Shown here: piece after piece, positions 1 to 5,139 of the stretch
How positions within the stretch are numbered: position 1 is the stretch's first letter
How the letters are laid out: the number at the start of each line of letters is the position of its first letter
Assembly (NCBI GenBank): GCA_028690555.1
Contig: JAQVBA010000074.1
Location: forward strand, 1 to 5,192
Source: Acholeplasmataceae bacterium
GTDB lineage: Bacteria > Bacillota_I > Bacilli_A > Acholeplasmatales > Acholeplasmataceae
Direction: 5' to 3'
Length of the DNA: 5,192 nucleotides
Made by a program: the position numbers and the translations under genes
The notes under the pieces: generated by a model
Told to the model about the DNA's origin: nothing
What the model saw: the letters and a program-made list of their open reading frames with translations, nothing else
Database searches by the model: none

Positions 1-55
1 ATGCGGAAACACATTCAGTTCCCGACCGATACGCCTGTTTTTCGGTTATGGTCAT
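1..55 (-). CDS. Possible 5' end of a gene running off the left edge
   Basis: On the minus strand an ATG at 55-53 opens a frame with no stop up to the window edge. It gives 18 codons beginning MTITEKQAYRSG. The frame is closed about 34 bases upstream of this ATG by a stop codon, so this ATG is the only plausible start seen. No good Shine-Dalgarno site precedes it; only a weak AAGGG lies about 13 bases upstream. It follows the CARF regulator gene in the same direction but is separated from it by a strong stem-loop. I do not recognise the product. With only 18 residues visible it may be a chance open frame. Confidence 0.25.
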   Translation of the reverse strand, partial: MTITEKQAYRSGTECVSA

Positions 56-82
56 GATACGAATGAACCCTTGGTCAACAAA

Positions 83-127
83 ATCAAATTAGGATAATTG
101 CGCATAATTACTGTTACGCACAATCAC
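83..127 (-). terminator. Stem-loop terminator after the CARF regulator gene
   Basis: Three bases after the regulator's stop codon, the minus-strand transcript can fold into a 14-bp stem. The arms are 127-114 and 107-94, with a 6-base loop CAGTAA at 113-108. Four of the pairs are G-U wobbles (117/104, 120/101, 125/96, 127/94), so the hairpin is good as minus-strand RNA but has A-C mismatches as plus-strand RNA. A U-rich tract follows (88-77, reading ATTTGATTTTGTTG). The orientation and position fit an end-of-transcript structure for the gene at 130-915. Read by eye, with no energy calculation. Confidence 0.55.
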
Positions 128-129
128 AA

Positions 130-915
130 TTATTGCTCTTTGAAAATATTGTACGCCAATATTCCGTCTGAAGTCAGACGATACAGATTTTCTCTCCCCT
201 CTTTTTTCTCCTCGACAAGATCCCAGCTTATGAGTTTTTTCATATCTCTTGTCTGGTTCACCTGATCATTTTTGCCTACACGTTCGGAAACGGATTTAAT
301 TACGTCAAGCTCCCGGAGAATTTCCTTATTTCTCATCCATGTATCATGTATCTGTGAATTCTTTTTTCGTGTATCATCTTTATCGCTTACCCGGATCTTA
401 TTTTTACTCTCACCTCCCAGAACTCGGATAATTTTCATCAGATCCCGATTCTCCTCAAGTTCTTTGAGCGACATTTTTGGAATTTTCAATTCGATGAATG
501 TGTCCTCTGTTCTGGTAATACACACCCTCCCTCCCAGCCAGATAGCCATAAGAAAAAGACTCGTGGAAAAGAGGGCTGTACCTCCCGTGACGTTAAACGA
601 AAACTCTGCCTCCTTGTGCTCATTACGAATTTTAAGAATAGTCCCGCGAATGATATCCTGATCCAGTTTTGGGAGCTGCACTAGGGCAAACTCCCTTCTT
701 CCGTCAAGTTCAACCCGCTGCCTCACTCCTTCTATTGCCTGACGAATTTTAGGTTTTTCCAATTTAAGGAAATCTGTATCTGCCTTATAATCATGAAATA
801 TGCTCTCTTCGGCCAAAACAACGATATGTGTCGGCTTCAGTTCTTCAACGGTAATTGCATATGTTTTATCGATACTTGCCCCGGCACTGATGAAGAGGAT
901 ATGTTCATTTGACAT
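130..915 (-). CDS. CARF-domain winged-helix transcriptional regulator
   Basis: A 261-aa putative DNA-binding regulator that senses a nucleotide ligand. Residues 1-150 look like a CARF Rossmann-type domain. There is a first beta strand with a small-residue loop (ILFISAGASID, 6-16), a second strand at 30-35, and the hallmark ligand-loop motif NVTGGTALFSTSL at 108-120, which corresponds to the N-x-T-G-G-T-K motif of CARF proteins. Residues 145-190 are a charged linker. Residues 190-261 form a predicted winged helix ending in a typical wing (ENLYRLTSDGILAYNIF). This order matches Csa3-like and HFX_2341-like (DUF6293) archaeal regulators. Known CARF domains bind cyclic oligoadenylates or related nucleotides; the ligand here is unknown. 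No Shine-Dalgarno site precedes ATG 915, so the mRNA may be leaderless. It is transcribed away from the viperin gene and shares with it a promoter region holding a dyad-rich element, suggesting autoregulation plus control of viperin. The usual Lys after TGGT is Ala. No Cas genes are visible, so this is an orphan CARF protein. Confidence 0.85.
   Translation of the reverse strand: MSNEHILFISAGASIDKTYAITVEELKPTHIVVLAEESIFHDYKADTDFLKLEKPKIRQAIEGVRQRVELDGRREFALVQLPKLDQDIIRGTILKIRNEHKEAEFSFNVTGGTALFSTSLFLMAIWLGGRVCITRTEDTFIELKIPKMSLKELEENRDLMKIIRVLGGESKNKIRVSDKDDTRKKNSQIHDTWMRNKEILRELDVIKSVSERVGKNDQVNQTRDMKKLISWDLVEEKKEGRENLYRLTSDGILAYNIFKEQ
542..590. repeat. Direct repeat, copy 1 (inside the CARF gene)
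   Basis: This 49-bp stretch encodes the conserved ligand-loop segment of the CARF regulator and recurs in the same orientation as 46 bp at 5147-5192, the last bases of the window. The best part (558-590) differs at two of 33 positions. The two copies flank about 4.5 kb holding the 5' half of the regulator gene, viperin, the SMP-like gene and the TPR-HEPN gene. Confidence 0.65.
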
Positions 916-944
916 GATGGTAAGTTACATTCTGGACACCATAA

Positions 945-972
945 TAGTTTCCAATTGGTAGAAACTGTTTCA
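945..972. promoter_or_regulatory. Tripartite operator between CARF and viperin genes (copy 1)
   Basis: The element reads TAGTTTC, nine bases, then GAAACTGTTTCA. GTTTC lies at 947-951, GAAAC at 961-965 and GTTTC at 967-971. Two dyads share the middle GAAAC: a compact 11-bp palindrome (961-971) and a wider 19-bp one (947-965). The same half-sites with the same spacing recur at 2025-2052. The element lies between the two divergent start codons (30 bp from the CARF start, 38 bp from the viperin start), the expected place for an operator controlling both. The likely binder is the adjacent CARF winged-helix protein; this is inferred. Confidence 0.75.
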
Positions 973-976
973 CGTT

Positions 977-1009
977 TGACATATGCATCCATATTGGCCA
1001 CAATAATGT
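977..1009 (+). promoter_or_regulatory. Probable core promoter of the viperin gene (leaderless)
   Basis: A TATA-like stretch (ACATATGC, 980-987) lies 22-30 bases before the viperin ATG at 1010. In archaea this spacing puts the transcription start at or next to the start codon. No purine-rich ribosome-binding site occurs between 985 and 1009, which fits a leaderless mRNA. The tripartite operator ends about 8 bases upstream of the TATA-like box, a position typical of archaeal activators acting at the TATA/BRE, though repression is also possible. Confidence 0.4.
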
Positions 1010-1885
1010 ATGACATCCGAATCAGTCATAAAATCCGTGAACTGGCACATCACCAACCGCTGCAACTATGCATGCAGTTTCTGTTTTGCCCAGAATATTG
1101 GGAAACATGAGGTGTCGTTTGAGGATGGGAAAATACTCCTGAAAAAACTCAGCGATTCGGGTATTGAAAAGATCAATTTCGCAGGTGGAGAGCCTCTTCT
1201 TCATCCAAGACTATCGGATTACTGTAAAGAGGCAAAGAATCTTGGAATGACTGTTTCAGTAACGACCAATGGCTCTCGTCTGGATCAGAATATGGTCTCG
1301 CAGCTTTCCGGGAGTGTGGACTGGATCGCCATTTCCGTTGACTCATGCCTTGATATGGTTGAGGCGGCAATGGGCCGTGGAAGAGGTGAACATGTAACAA
1401 ATGCCTTGAACGCGGCCAATCTTGTCCATGAAGCAGGCATTCATCTGAAGGTGAATACAACGATCACATCGCTTACTTGGCAGGAGAACATGCATCCTTT
1501 AATCCAGATGATGAACCCTGATCGCTGGAAAGTCATGCAGATGCTCGTAATTAATGGTGAAAACGACACATCATCCATCGGTTTGGGTGTAAGCAGCGCA
1601 CAGTTCCGGGAGTTTGCCGAACGTCACCGTTCTATCTGTCTTAGATCGGGTATGTATCCTGTGTTTGAGTCGGTGGATGATATGGAAGGATCATACTTCA
1701 TGATCACTCCTGATGGTCAGGTAATGTCGAATGTGGGGAGGCACATTTCTAGGTATGATTTAGATAATATTCTTGAGCACGGGGTTGATAAATGGGTTGA
1801 TTCTGGCAAATATCTGGATAGAGGGGGAATATATGATTGGAAGGGTTTACATATGGATGGTAAGGATAAAGAGACATGTACCTGA
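1010..1885 (+). CDS. pVip: Prokaryotic viperin (radical SAM ddh-nucleotide synthase)
   Basis: A 291-aa radical SAM enzyme with the full viperin signature. The 4Fe-4S motif is CNYACSFC (C18, C22, C25) in the context NWHITNRCNYACSFCFA. The SAM-binding GGEP is at 59-62 within INFAGGEPLL, followed by TTNGS (85-89) and AISVDS (107-112). Viperin-specific blocks follow: GRGRG (122-126), LKVNTTI (146-152), NPDRWKVMQMLVINGEN (169-185), an E...M..SY..I block (220-232), and near the C-terminus YLDRGGIYDW, matching the RGGxYxW end of animal viperin. Known viperins use SAM to convert CTP to ddhCTP; prokaryotic ones also make ddhGTP or ddhUTP, which terminate viral RNA synthesis. The substrate cannot be told here. 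The animal N-terminal membrane helix is absent, as usual for pVips, so the enzyme should be cytosolic. About ten residues extend past the conserved Trp and end KETCT. The nucleotide kinase that often accompanies pVips is not in this window. The gene is divergent from a CARF regulator, with a shared operator between them. Confidence 0.93.
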   Translation: MTSESVIKSVNWHITNRCNYACSFCFAQNIGKHEVSFEDGKILLKKLSDSGIEKINFAGGEPLLHPRLSDYCKEAKNLGMTVSVTTNGSRLDQNMVSQLSGSVDWIAISVDSCLDMVEAAMGRGRGEHVTNALNAANLVHEAGIHLKVNTTITSLTWQENMHPLIQMMNPDRWKVMQMLVINGENDTSSIGLGVSSAQFREFAERHRSICLRSGMYPVFESVDDMEGSYFMITPDGQVMSNVGRHISRYDLDNILEHGVDKWVDSGKYLDRGGIYDWKGLHMDGKDKETCT

Positions 1886-1910
1886 GCATTCGGATCAAAG
1901 ATAATCTATG

Positions 1911-1921
1911 TTCTTTTTTTT
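1911..1921 (+). terminator. T-run terminator after viperin
   Basis: A TTC followed by eight Ts (1914-1921) starts 26 bases after the viperin stop codon. Archaeal RNA polymerase commonly terminates at such T-runs without a hairpin. It probably ends most viperin transcripts before the next operator and promoter. Confidence 0.5.
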
Positions 1922-1941
1922 AACTAACATCAATTTCAAGG

Positions 1942-1969
1942 AAGAGAAGGTTCTTTTCTTTCTTCTCTT
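1942..1969 (+). other. Hairpin in the viperin downstream region
   Basis: AAGAGAAG (1942-1949) and CTTCTCTT (1962-1969) form a perfect 8-bp stem with a 12-base pyrimidine-rich loop. It lies 20 bases after the T-run and 56 bases before the second operator. It could be a backup termination or RNA 3'-end structure, or a by-product of the purine/pyrimidine skew of this stretch. The rest of 1886-2024 shows no convincing gene. Confidence 0.3.
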
Positions 1970-2024
1970 ATGCATTCAAGAATACAAATGAATGATGAAT
2001 CGGAAAAATGAGTATTTTATAATT

Positions 2025-2052
2025 TAGTTTCATGTATTGCGAAACAGTTTCA
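2025..2052. promoter_or_regulatory. Tripartite operator upstream of the SMP-like gene (copy 2)
   Basis: The element reads TAGTTTC, nine unrelated bases, then GAAACAGTTTCA. The half-sites lie at 2027-2031, 2041-2045 and 2047-2051. All 19 defined positions match the copy at 945-972 except the central base of the 11-bp palindrome (A here, T there), and the N9 spacers are equal in length but different in sequence. Conservation of half-sites without conservation of spacer is what a protein-binding site should show. It lies immediately upstream of a TATA-like stretch, mirroring its position at the viperin promoter. Confidence 0.75.
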
Positions 2053-2053
2053 A

Positions 2054-2110
2054 AATTATTTTATCTTAACATCTTCCCCATCTTATTTTATCAACCGAAT
2101 GGGGGGTGAA
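2054..2110 (+). promoter_or_regulatory. Core promoter and ribosome-binding site of the SMP-like gene
   Basis: A TATA-like AATTATTTTATC (2054-2065) directly follows the operator and would place the transcription start near 2085-2090, giving a leader of about 30 bases. The leader contains a G-run ending in GGTGA (2101-2109), complementary to the archaeal 16S 3' end (CACCUCC type), 7 bases before ATG 2117. This site decides the start: an in-frame ATG at 2099 lies ahead of the ribosome-binding site and is unlikely to be used. It is the only clear Shine-Dalgarno site among the complete genes here. Confidence 0.55.
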
Positions 2111-2116
2111 AAATTC

Positions 2117-2242
2117 ATGTCTAAAGAACCAATGACCAAAGAAGCAGCATCCAGAATCCAGTCAAATTCGGACAAAACCGGAAAGAACTCTGATTTTAAA
2201 GAACGGGCACAAAGCTCCGCTGCAAAAAATTCCCGTAAGTAA
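2117..2242 (+). CDS. 41-aa SMP-like (seed maturation protein motif) small protein
   Basis: A short gene of 41 codons preceded by a good GGTGA ribosome-binding site. The product is basic, highly hydrophilic, lacks Cys and Trp, and is probably disordered. It holds the block MTKEAASRIQS (6-16) and the tail ERAQSSAAKN (29-38). This layout resembles small prokaryotic proteins carrying the seed maturation protein (SMP/LEA-type) motif, which typically read MTxxAAxRIQS...FxxRAQSAAAKN. In plants such proteins are linked to desiccation and stress; the prokaryotic role is unknown. Many homologues have an NGG segment in the middle, replaced here by KTGKNSD. The gene follows the second copy of the operator shared with viperin, so it is probably co-regulated. 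A T-run follows its stop by 18 bases, suggesting a mainly monocistronic message. The family match is from memory of the pattern. Confidence 0.7.
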   Translation: MSKEPMTKEAASRIQSNSDKTGKNSDFKERAQSSAAKNSRK

Positions 2243-2260
2243 ACCACTTGGGAAAATATC

Positions 2261-2268
2261 TTTTTTTT
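2261..2268 (+). terminator. T-run terminator after the SMP-like gene
   Basis: Eight consecutive Ts begin 18 bases after the stop codon of the 41-aa gene. No strong stem precedes them (only AAGT/ACTT, 4 bp). T-runs alone can terminate archaeal transcription. Partial read-through into the large gene at 2359 is possible. Confidence 0.4.
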
Positions 2269-2320
2269 GATTATAAAATACTTAGAACTAGCGGAGAGCA
2301 TAAATGATAACATTTATTGA

Positions 2321-2358
2321 TTTATAAACTAATCTGGAAATTGGACTTGTTTTAAAAA
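2321..2358 (+). promoter_or_regulatory. Core promoter of the TPR-HEPN gene (leaderless)
   Basis: TTTATAAA (2321-2328) is a good archaeal TATA box, 30 bases before ATG 2359, placing the transcription start at or just before the start codon. No Shine-Dalgarno site occurs upstream of 2359. A second TATA-like TTATAAAATA lies at 2271-2280 and could give a longer leader. Neither is accompanied by a GTTTC/GAAAC operator, so control by the CARF protein would need read-through from the promoter at 2054. Confidence 0.45.
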
Positions 2359-4977
2359 ATGGAATATAATGTCTCCCCAATTCGTGATTTTTTATGGGAA
2401 TCATATGAAGTCTTAAAAAACTGTGAATATTACAACTCACTGTCGGACTGTAAAGAAAATGAAAAACGTGAACGATCACTCGATCATGCTCTGGATAATC
2501 TGCTTTTGGCCAGAAGCAAACGTGATCCTGGATTCAATCTATATATTCGTGAAAAGTATTATGCGAATCCAGTTCTGCAGGAACGTGTTCGGTTAACTGT
2601 ATTAGACCTTTTTTCGAAGACATCATCGCTTTCATATGATATTGATCCTCTCAAACCAAGGCCCCATCTCCTGGAAATTGAGAAATGGGAGGGAGATCCA
2701 CACTGGGATCAAAATAAACTTCAGAGCGAGTATCGGAATTATTTGGCTACACGTCTCGCTTCTGAGGAAAAACGAAAACTCGAGTATCTTCAGGTAATGC
2801 TTGATGATGCGGAAAACAGGATGGATACGGCTGTGGAAAAGTTAGTGATTCGTCAGGCCATGGTTGATCACGGTACTGGTAAGTATTTTGGCTCTCTCCT
2901 CTCAACAAAAAATCCATTATTTCCTTATGCAGAATCACCGGAACAATATTATATTCAAGAAATTGGATATGGATTCCGGAACCTGAAATTTCGCGGGTTA
3001 TATTTTGGTATGGATGGCTCACGGTTTGAGCGGCCACAACTCATGGCATGCATTGTATGGCAGGATCCAAGCGCTAATGACCTGGAAAAGTTATTATTTG
3101 GGAAATCGATGGATGTCCCACCCGAGGAAAAAGTCTGTATCCAAGATGAATTGTGGAAATTTATTGCTGATTTAAATACCATTTCAGTATATGAGTGGAT
3201 AGTAAGTCTTTCCCGCGAGGAGAAAAGAGCGACCCTAAATGCTGATTATCCATTTAAACTGACAGATCAGGTGCTGGAAGAAATATATCAATATGATAAT
3301 AAATCTGCTGAAAGTATTGCAGGTCTTGCCACTAATCTCATGATGGGAAAATATTATGAATATGGAATAAATGCGGCAAAGTATGCCTATAAAAAACTAA
3401 ATAAAGGCAAAACAAAAAAATTCTTGCCAGAAGCAATTTCCAGATGTTATAAGGAACTTGGGGATAAAAAGAATGCGGAACAATGGCTTCAAACTGCACA
3501 CCCTGAGGTCCGGCGCAATCAAAACCAAGCTATTGGACTAAAGGACATTCACCCTCCAACTTTGGAGTATTACTGTGAGATGGCACGTGCATTCCATCTG
3601 CAATTCCAGTATGATGAGGAGTTGAATCTGCTTCTTGAAGCGGAGAAACACTATGATGATTTAGAGGTTCGTCAGGAAATTGGTACCTTATATCAACATA
3701 AACGGGAATATGGTTTGGCTATTTCCTATTATGAAGCTGCCATTGCTGGTAAACGATTAAACCATGATAGAATTTTTTGCCAGATAGTTATCGCTCTTCT
3801 CAAGACCAAGTGTGATACTTGCATTAGCGATGAGACAATAGAATTAATTCGTCGTGCTGTCCAAGGGATTTTGCAGGAAACTGTCTCTCCCACTGAATCA
3901 CTATCTATTTTGACTAGGCCAATTATTTTCGAGATTGGTTTTTGGGATAATGAGAAACTTGCGTTAGAATTTCTTCAGTTCACGGTTGAAGTTCTCAGAG
4001 AGACTGGTGTCACTCCAAATCCAGAGTTTTATTTTGGCAGGATTTTTACAGAACATGGAATCCTTAAGGATGCAAGATATTGGTTTGAGCAGGCACTACC
4101 TCATGCAGCTACTGCGAGTGAACGTGCTGCAATTTATCAGCAACTGGGTCATGTATATCTTGCAGATGGGGATAATAGGCAGGCTCGGATCTATTTCACT
4201 AAGGCACTTCAGGATGATCCAGATTCAGAGAAGGCGCATCTTGGACTTGTGTTCTGTTATATCAATGAAATGGAGTATGATTCAGCTCTTAATGAGCTTG
4301 TTCAGCTACAAAAAATGTCCCCTCAGAATTCGAAGTATATAGAACTCGCTGAAAATATTAAAGCCCTGAATTCTGGGGTAATAGGCGTGAAGCGTATTTC
4401 ATCTATTCCAATCAAAAAAATCTTTGCGACAGGGGACTGGCTTTTGATGGAGGTATTTAAAGGTGAAGAGCGCGGAGAGTATGATTTGGGGCCGGTACTT
4501 GTACAATATGGCAAAGGGACTGAACGACTACTCTATGAGAATGTTCTCAAAAATATCCGTCAGGCGGTACGTAATGATTCTGAGTTTATCCAGATCAAAG
4601 AAAATGGGGAGACAACTATCATTAAGAAGTACTGGAAAGGGGATAAAAATGGAAATATTCCTCAACTTCCTAATGCATTGAAGGGGATTCTGGGTATTAA
4701 AGAGAAAACGCTTGCTCTTGGGCAGTGGGGACGTTTGGAGGAAGACCTTAAAGCATATGATAATCCTCTTGTCAAAAAAATAAGCAACCTGCTTGAAGAA
4801 TCAGGATATGGGCCTGAATTATTAAACAAGATTGGGGGTTTGTGTGCTGATCTCGCCAATGATCGTAATGGTGCGGCACACAGTACCTTTTATACTCGTG
4901 AGGATGTGATGAAGAAACGCGAAGAAATTGTGGCGATTGTTAATTATATAATTGATATCGTTGTTAAATCTGCATAG
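2359..4977 (+). CDS. Large TPR protein with C-terminal HEPN-like RNase domain
   Basis: An 872-aa cytosolic protein with no signal peptide or membrane segment. Residues 1 to about 310 form a charged, mostly helical N-terminal region I do not recognise, with an aromatic-rich stretch at 196-223. Residues about 325-390, 404-468 and 555-660 carry tetratricopeptide-like helical repeats. The clearest pair is at 590-657 (YQQLGHVYLADGDNRQARIY, then a second repeat), with typical small/aromatic spacing and DP at the turn. After a short beta-rich linker (about 680-705), residues about 705-868 resemble a HEPN helical bundle. It has an opening helix of the type VQYGKGTERLLYE (715-727) and a C-terminal RNGAAH (R836, H841), the R-x4-H motif of HEPN ribonucleases, followed by a long helix. 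Known HEPN domains with this motif often cleave RNA in toxins and antiviral effectors; TPR arrays often act as sensors or scaffolds. That suggests a sensor-effector role, by inference. The start at 2359 is the first in-frame ATG and fits the TATA box. Confidence 0.88.
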   Translation: MEYNVSPIRDFLWESYEVLKNCEYYNSLSDCKENEKRERSLDHALDNLLLARSKRDPGFNLYIREKYYANPVLQERVRLTVLDLFSKTSSLSYDIDPLKPRPHLLEIEKWEGDPHWDQNKLQSEYRNYLATRLASEEKRKLEYLQVMLDDAENRMDTAVEKLVIRQAMVDHGTGKYFGSLLSTKNPLFPYAESPEQYYIQEIGYGFRNLKFRGLYFGMDGSRFERPQLMACIVWQDPSANDLEKLLFGKSMDVPPEEKVCIQDELWKFIADLNTISVYEWIVSLSREEKRATLNADYPFKLTDQVLEEIYQYDNKSAESIAGLATNLMMGKYYEYGINAAKYAYKKLNKGKTKKFLPEAISRCYKELGDKKNAEQWLQTAHPEVRRNQNQAIGLKDIHPPTLEYYCEMARAFHLQFQYDEELNLLLEAEKHYDDLEVRQEIGTLYQHKREYGLAISYYEAAIAGKRLNHDRIFCQIVIALLKTKCDTCISDETIELIRRAVQGILQETVSPTESLSILTRPIIFEIGFWDNEKLALEFLQFTVEVLRETGVTPNPEFYFGRIFTEHGILKDARYWFEQALPHAATASERAAIYQQLGHVYLADGDNRQARIYFTKALQDDPDSEKAHLGLVFCYINEMEYDSALNELVQLQKMSPQNSKYIELAENIKALNSGVIGVKRISSIPIKKIFATGDWLLMEVFKGEERGEYDLGPVLVQYGKGTERLLYENVLKNIRQAVRNDSEFIQIKENGETTIIKKYWKGDKNGNIPQLPNALKGILGIKEKTLALGQWGRLEEDLKAYDNPLVKKISNLLEESGYGPELLNKIGGLCADLANDRNGAAHSTFYTREDVMKKREEIVAIVNYIIDIVVKSA

Positions 4978-5021
4978 ATTTGACTGAATTGTCCATATTT
5001 CAATACAATATATCATATTTT

Positions 5022-5048
5022 AAATATCTCTCAGTAACTAAGATATTT
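5022..5048 (+). terminator. Possible hairpin terminator after the TPR-HEPN gene
   Basis: AAATATCT (5022-5029) and AGATATTT (5041-5048) form a perfect 8-bp, AT-rich stem with an 11-base loop. It begins 45 bases after the stop codon and is followed only by TG, without a U-run. The stem is symmetric, so it could serve either strand. Weak as a terminator but the best candidate after the large gene. Confidence 0.35.
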
Positions 5049-5072
5049 TGTCACATCCAAATTTCGGTTAAT

Positions 5073-5123
5073 TCAAGTTATATGGAACATGCTCTTGAAT
5101 ACTTTTTCAGCATCATCATTCAT
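5073..5123 (-). CDS. Possible 16-codon ORF or gene remnant with good RBS
   Basis: On the minus strand an AAAGGAG site (5138-5132) lies 8 bases before ATG 5123. The frame reads MNDDAEKVFKSMFHIT and then stops at 5075-5073. It begins 16 bases after the stop of the CARF gene fragment, in the same direction. The ribosome-binding site is better than those of most real genes here, but 16 residues is too short to identify. It may be the start of a gene cut off by a deletion or early stop, or a leader peptide. I do not recognise it. Confidence 0.2.
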   Translation of the reverse strand: MNDDAEKVFKSMFHIT

Positions 5124-5139
5124 TTATGGTGCTCCTTTC

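Noticed and set aside
4..24. Near-palindrome CGGAAAC...GTTCCCG at the left edge as a third operator
   Set aside because: Only 6 of 7 arm bases pair, the spacing is 7 instead of 1 or 9, and the upstream GTTTC half-site is missing; it also lies inside a possible coding frame.
272..661. 129-codon open frame on the plus strand
   Set aside because: Lies entirely antisense to the CARF gene, is Ser/Arg/Leu-rich with no domain, and reflects the codon use of the real minus-strand gene.
947..971. CRISPR-like repeat or attachment site made of GTTTC/GAAAC words
   Set aside because: Only two copies over 1 kb apart, in promoter positions, with no spacer array and no integrase or tRNA gene nearby; an operator explains it better.
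1986..1998. 13-base inverted match with 5112-5124 as part of a mobile-element terminal repeat
   Set aside because: The neighbouring ATTCAAGA words occur in the opposite order at the two sites, there are no target-site duplications or transposase, and the match is A/T/G-rich low-complexity sequence.
1914..2024. Small RNA gene or riboswitch between viperin and the second operator
   Set aside because: Only one simple 8-bp purine/pyrimidine hairpin is visible, with no promoter in front of it and no recognisable tRNA or riboswitch fold.
2083..2313. 76-codon minus-strand frame across the SMP-like gene
   Set aside because: It is antisense to a gene with a good ribosome-binding site and recognisable motif, has no start signal, and shows no recognisable protein pattern.
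3986..4342. 118-codon plus-strand frame inside the TPR-HEPN gene
   Set aside because: It overlaps the TPR repeats in another frame, has no start signal, and its composition (Leu/Arg/Ile/Met-rich) is typical of a frame-shifted read.
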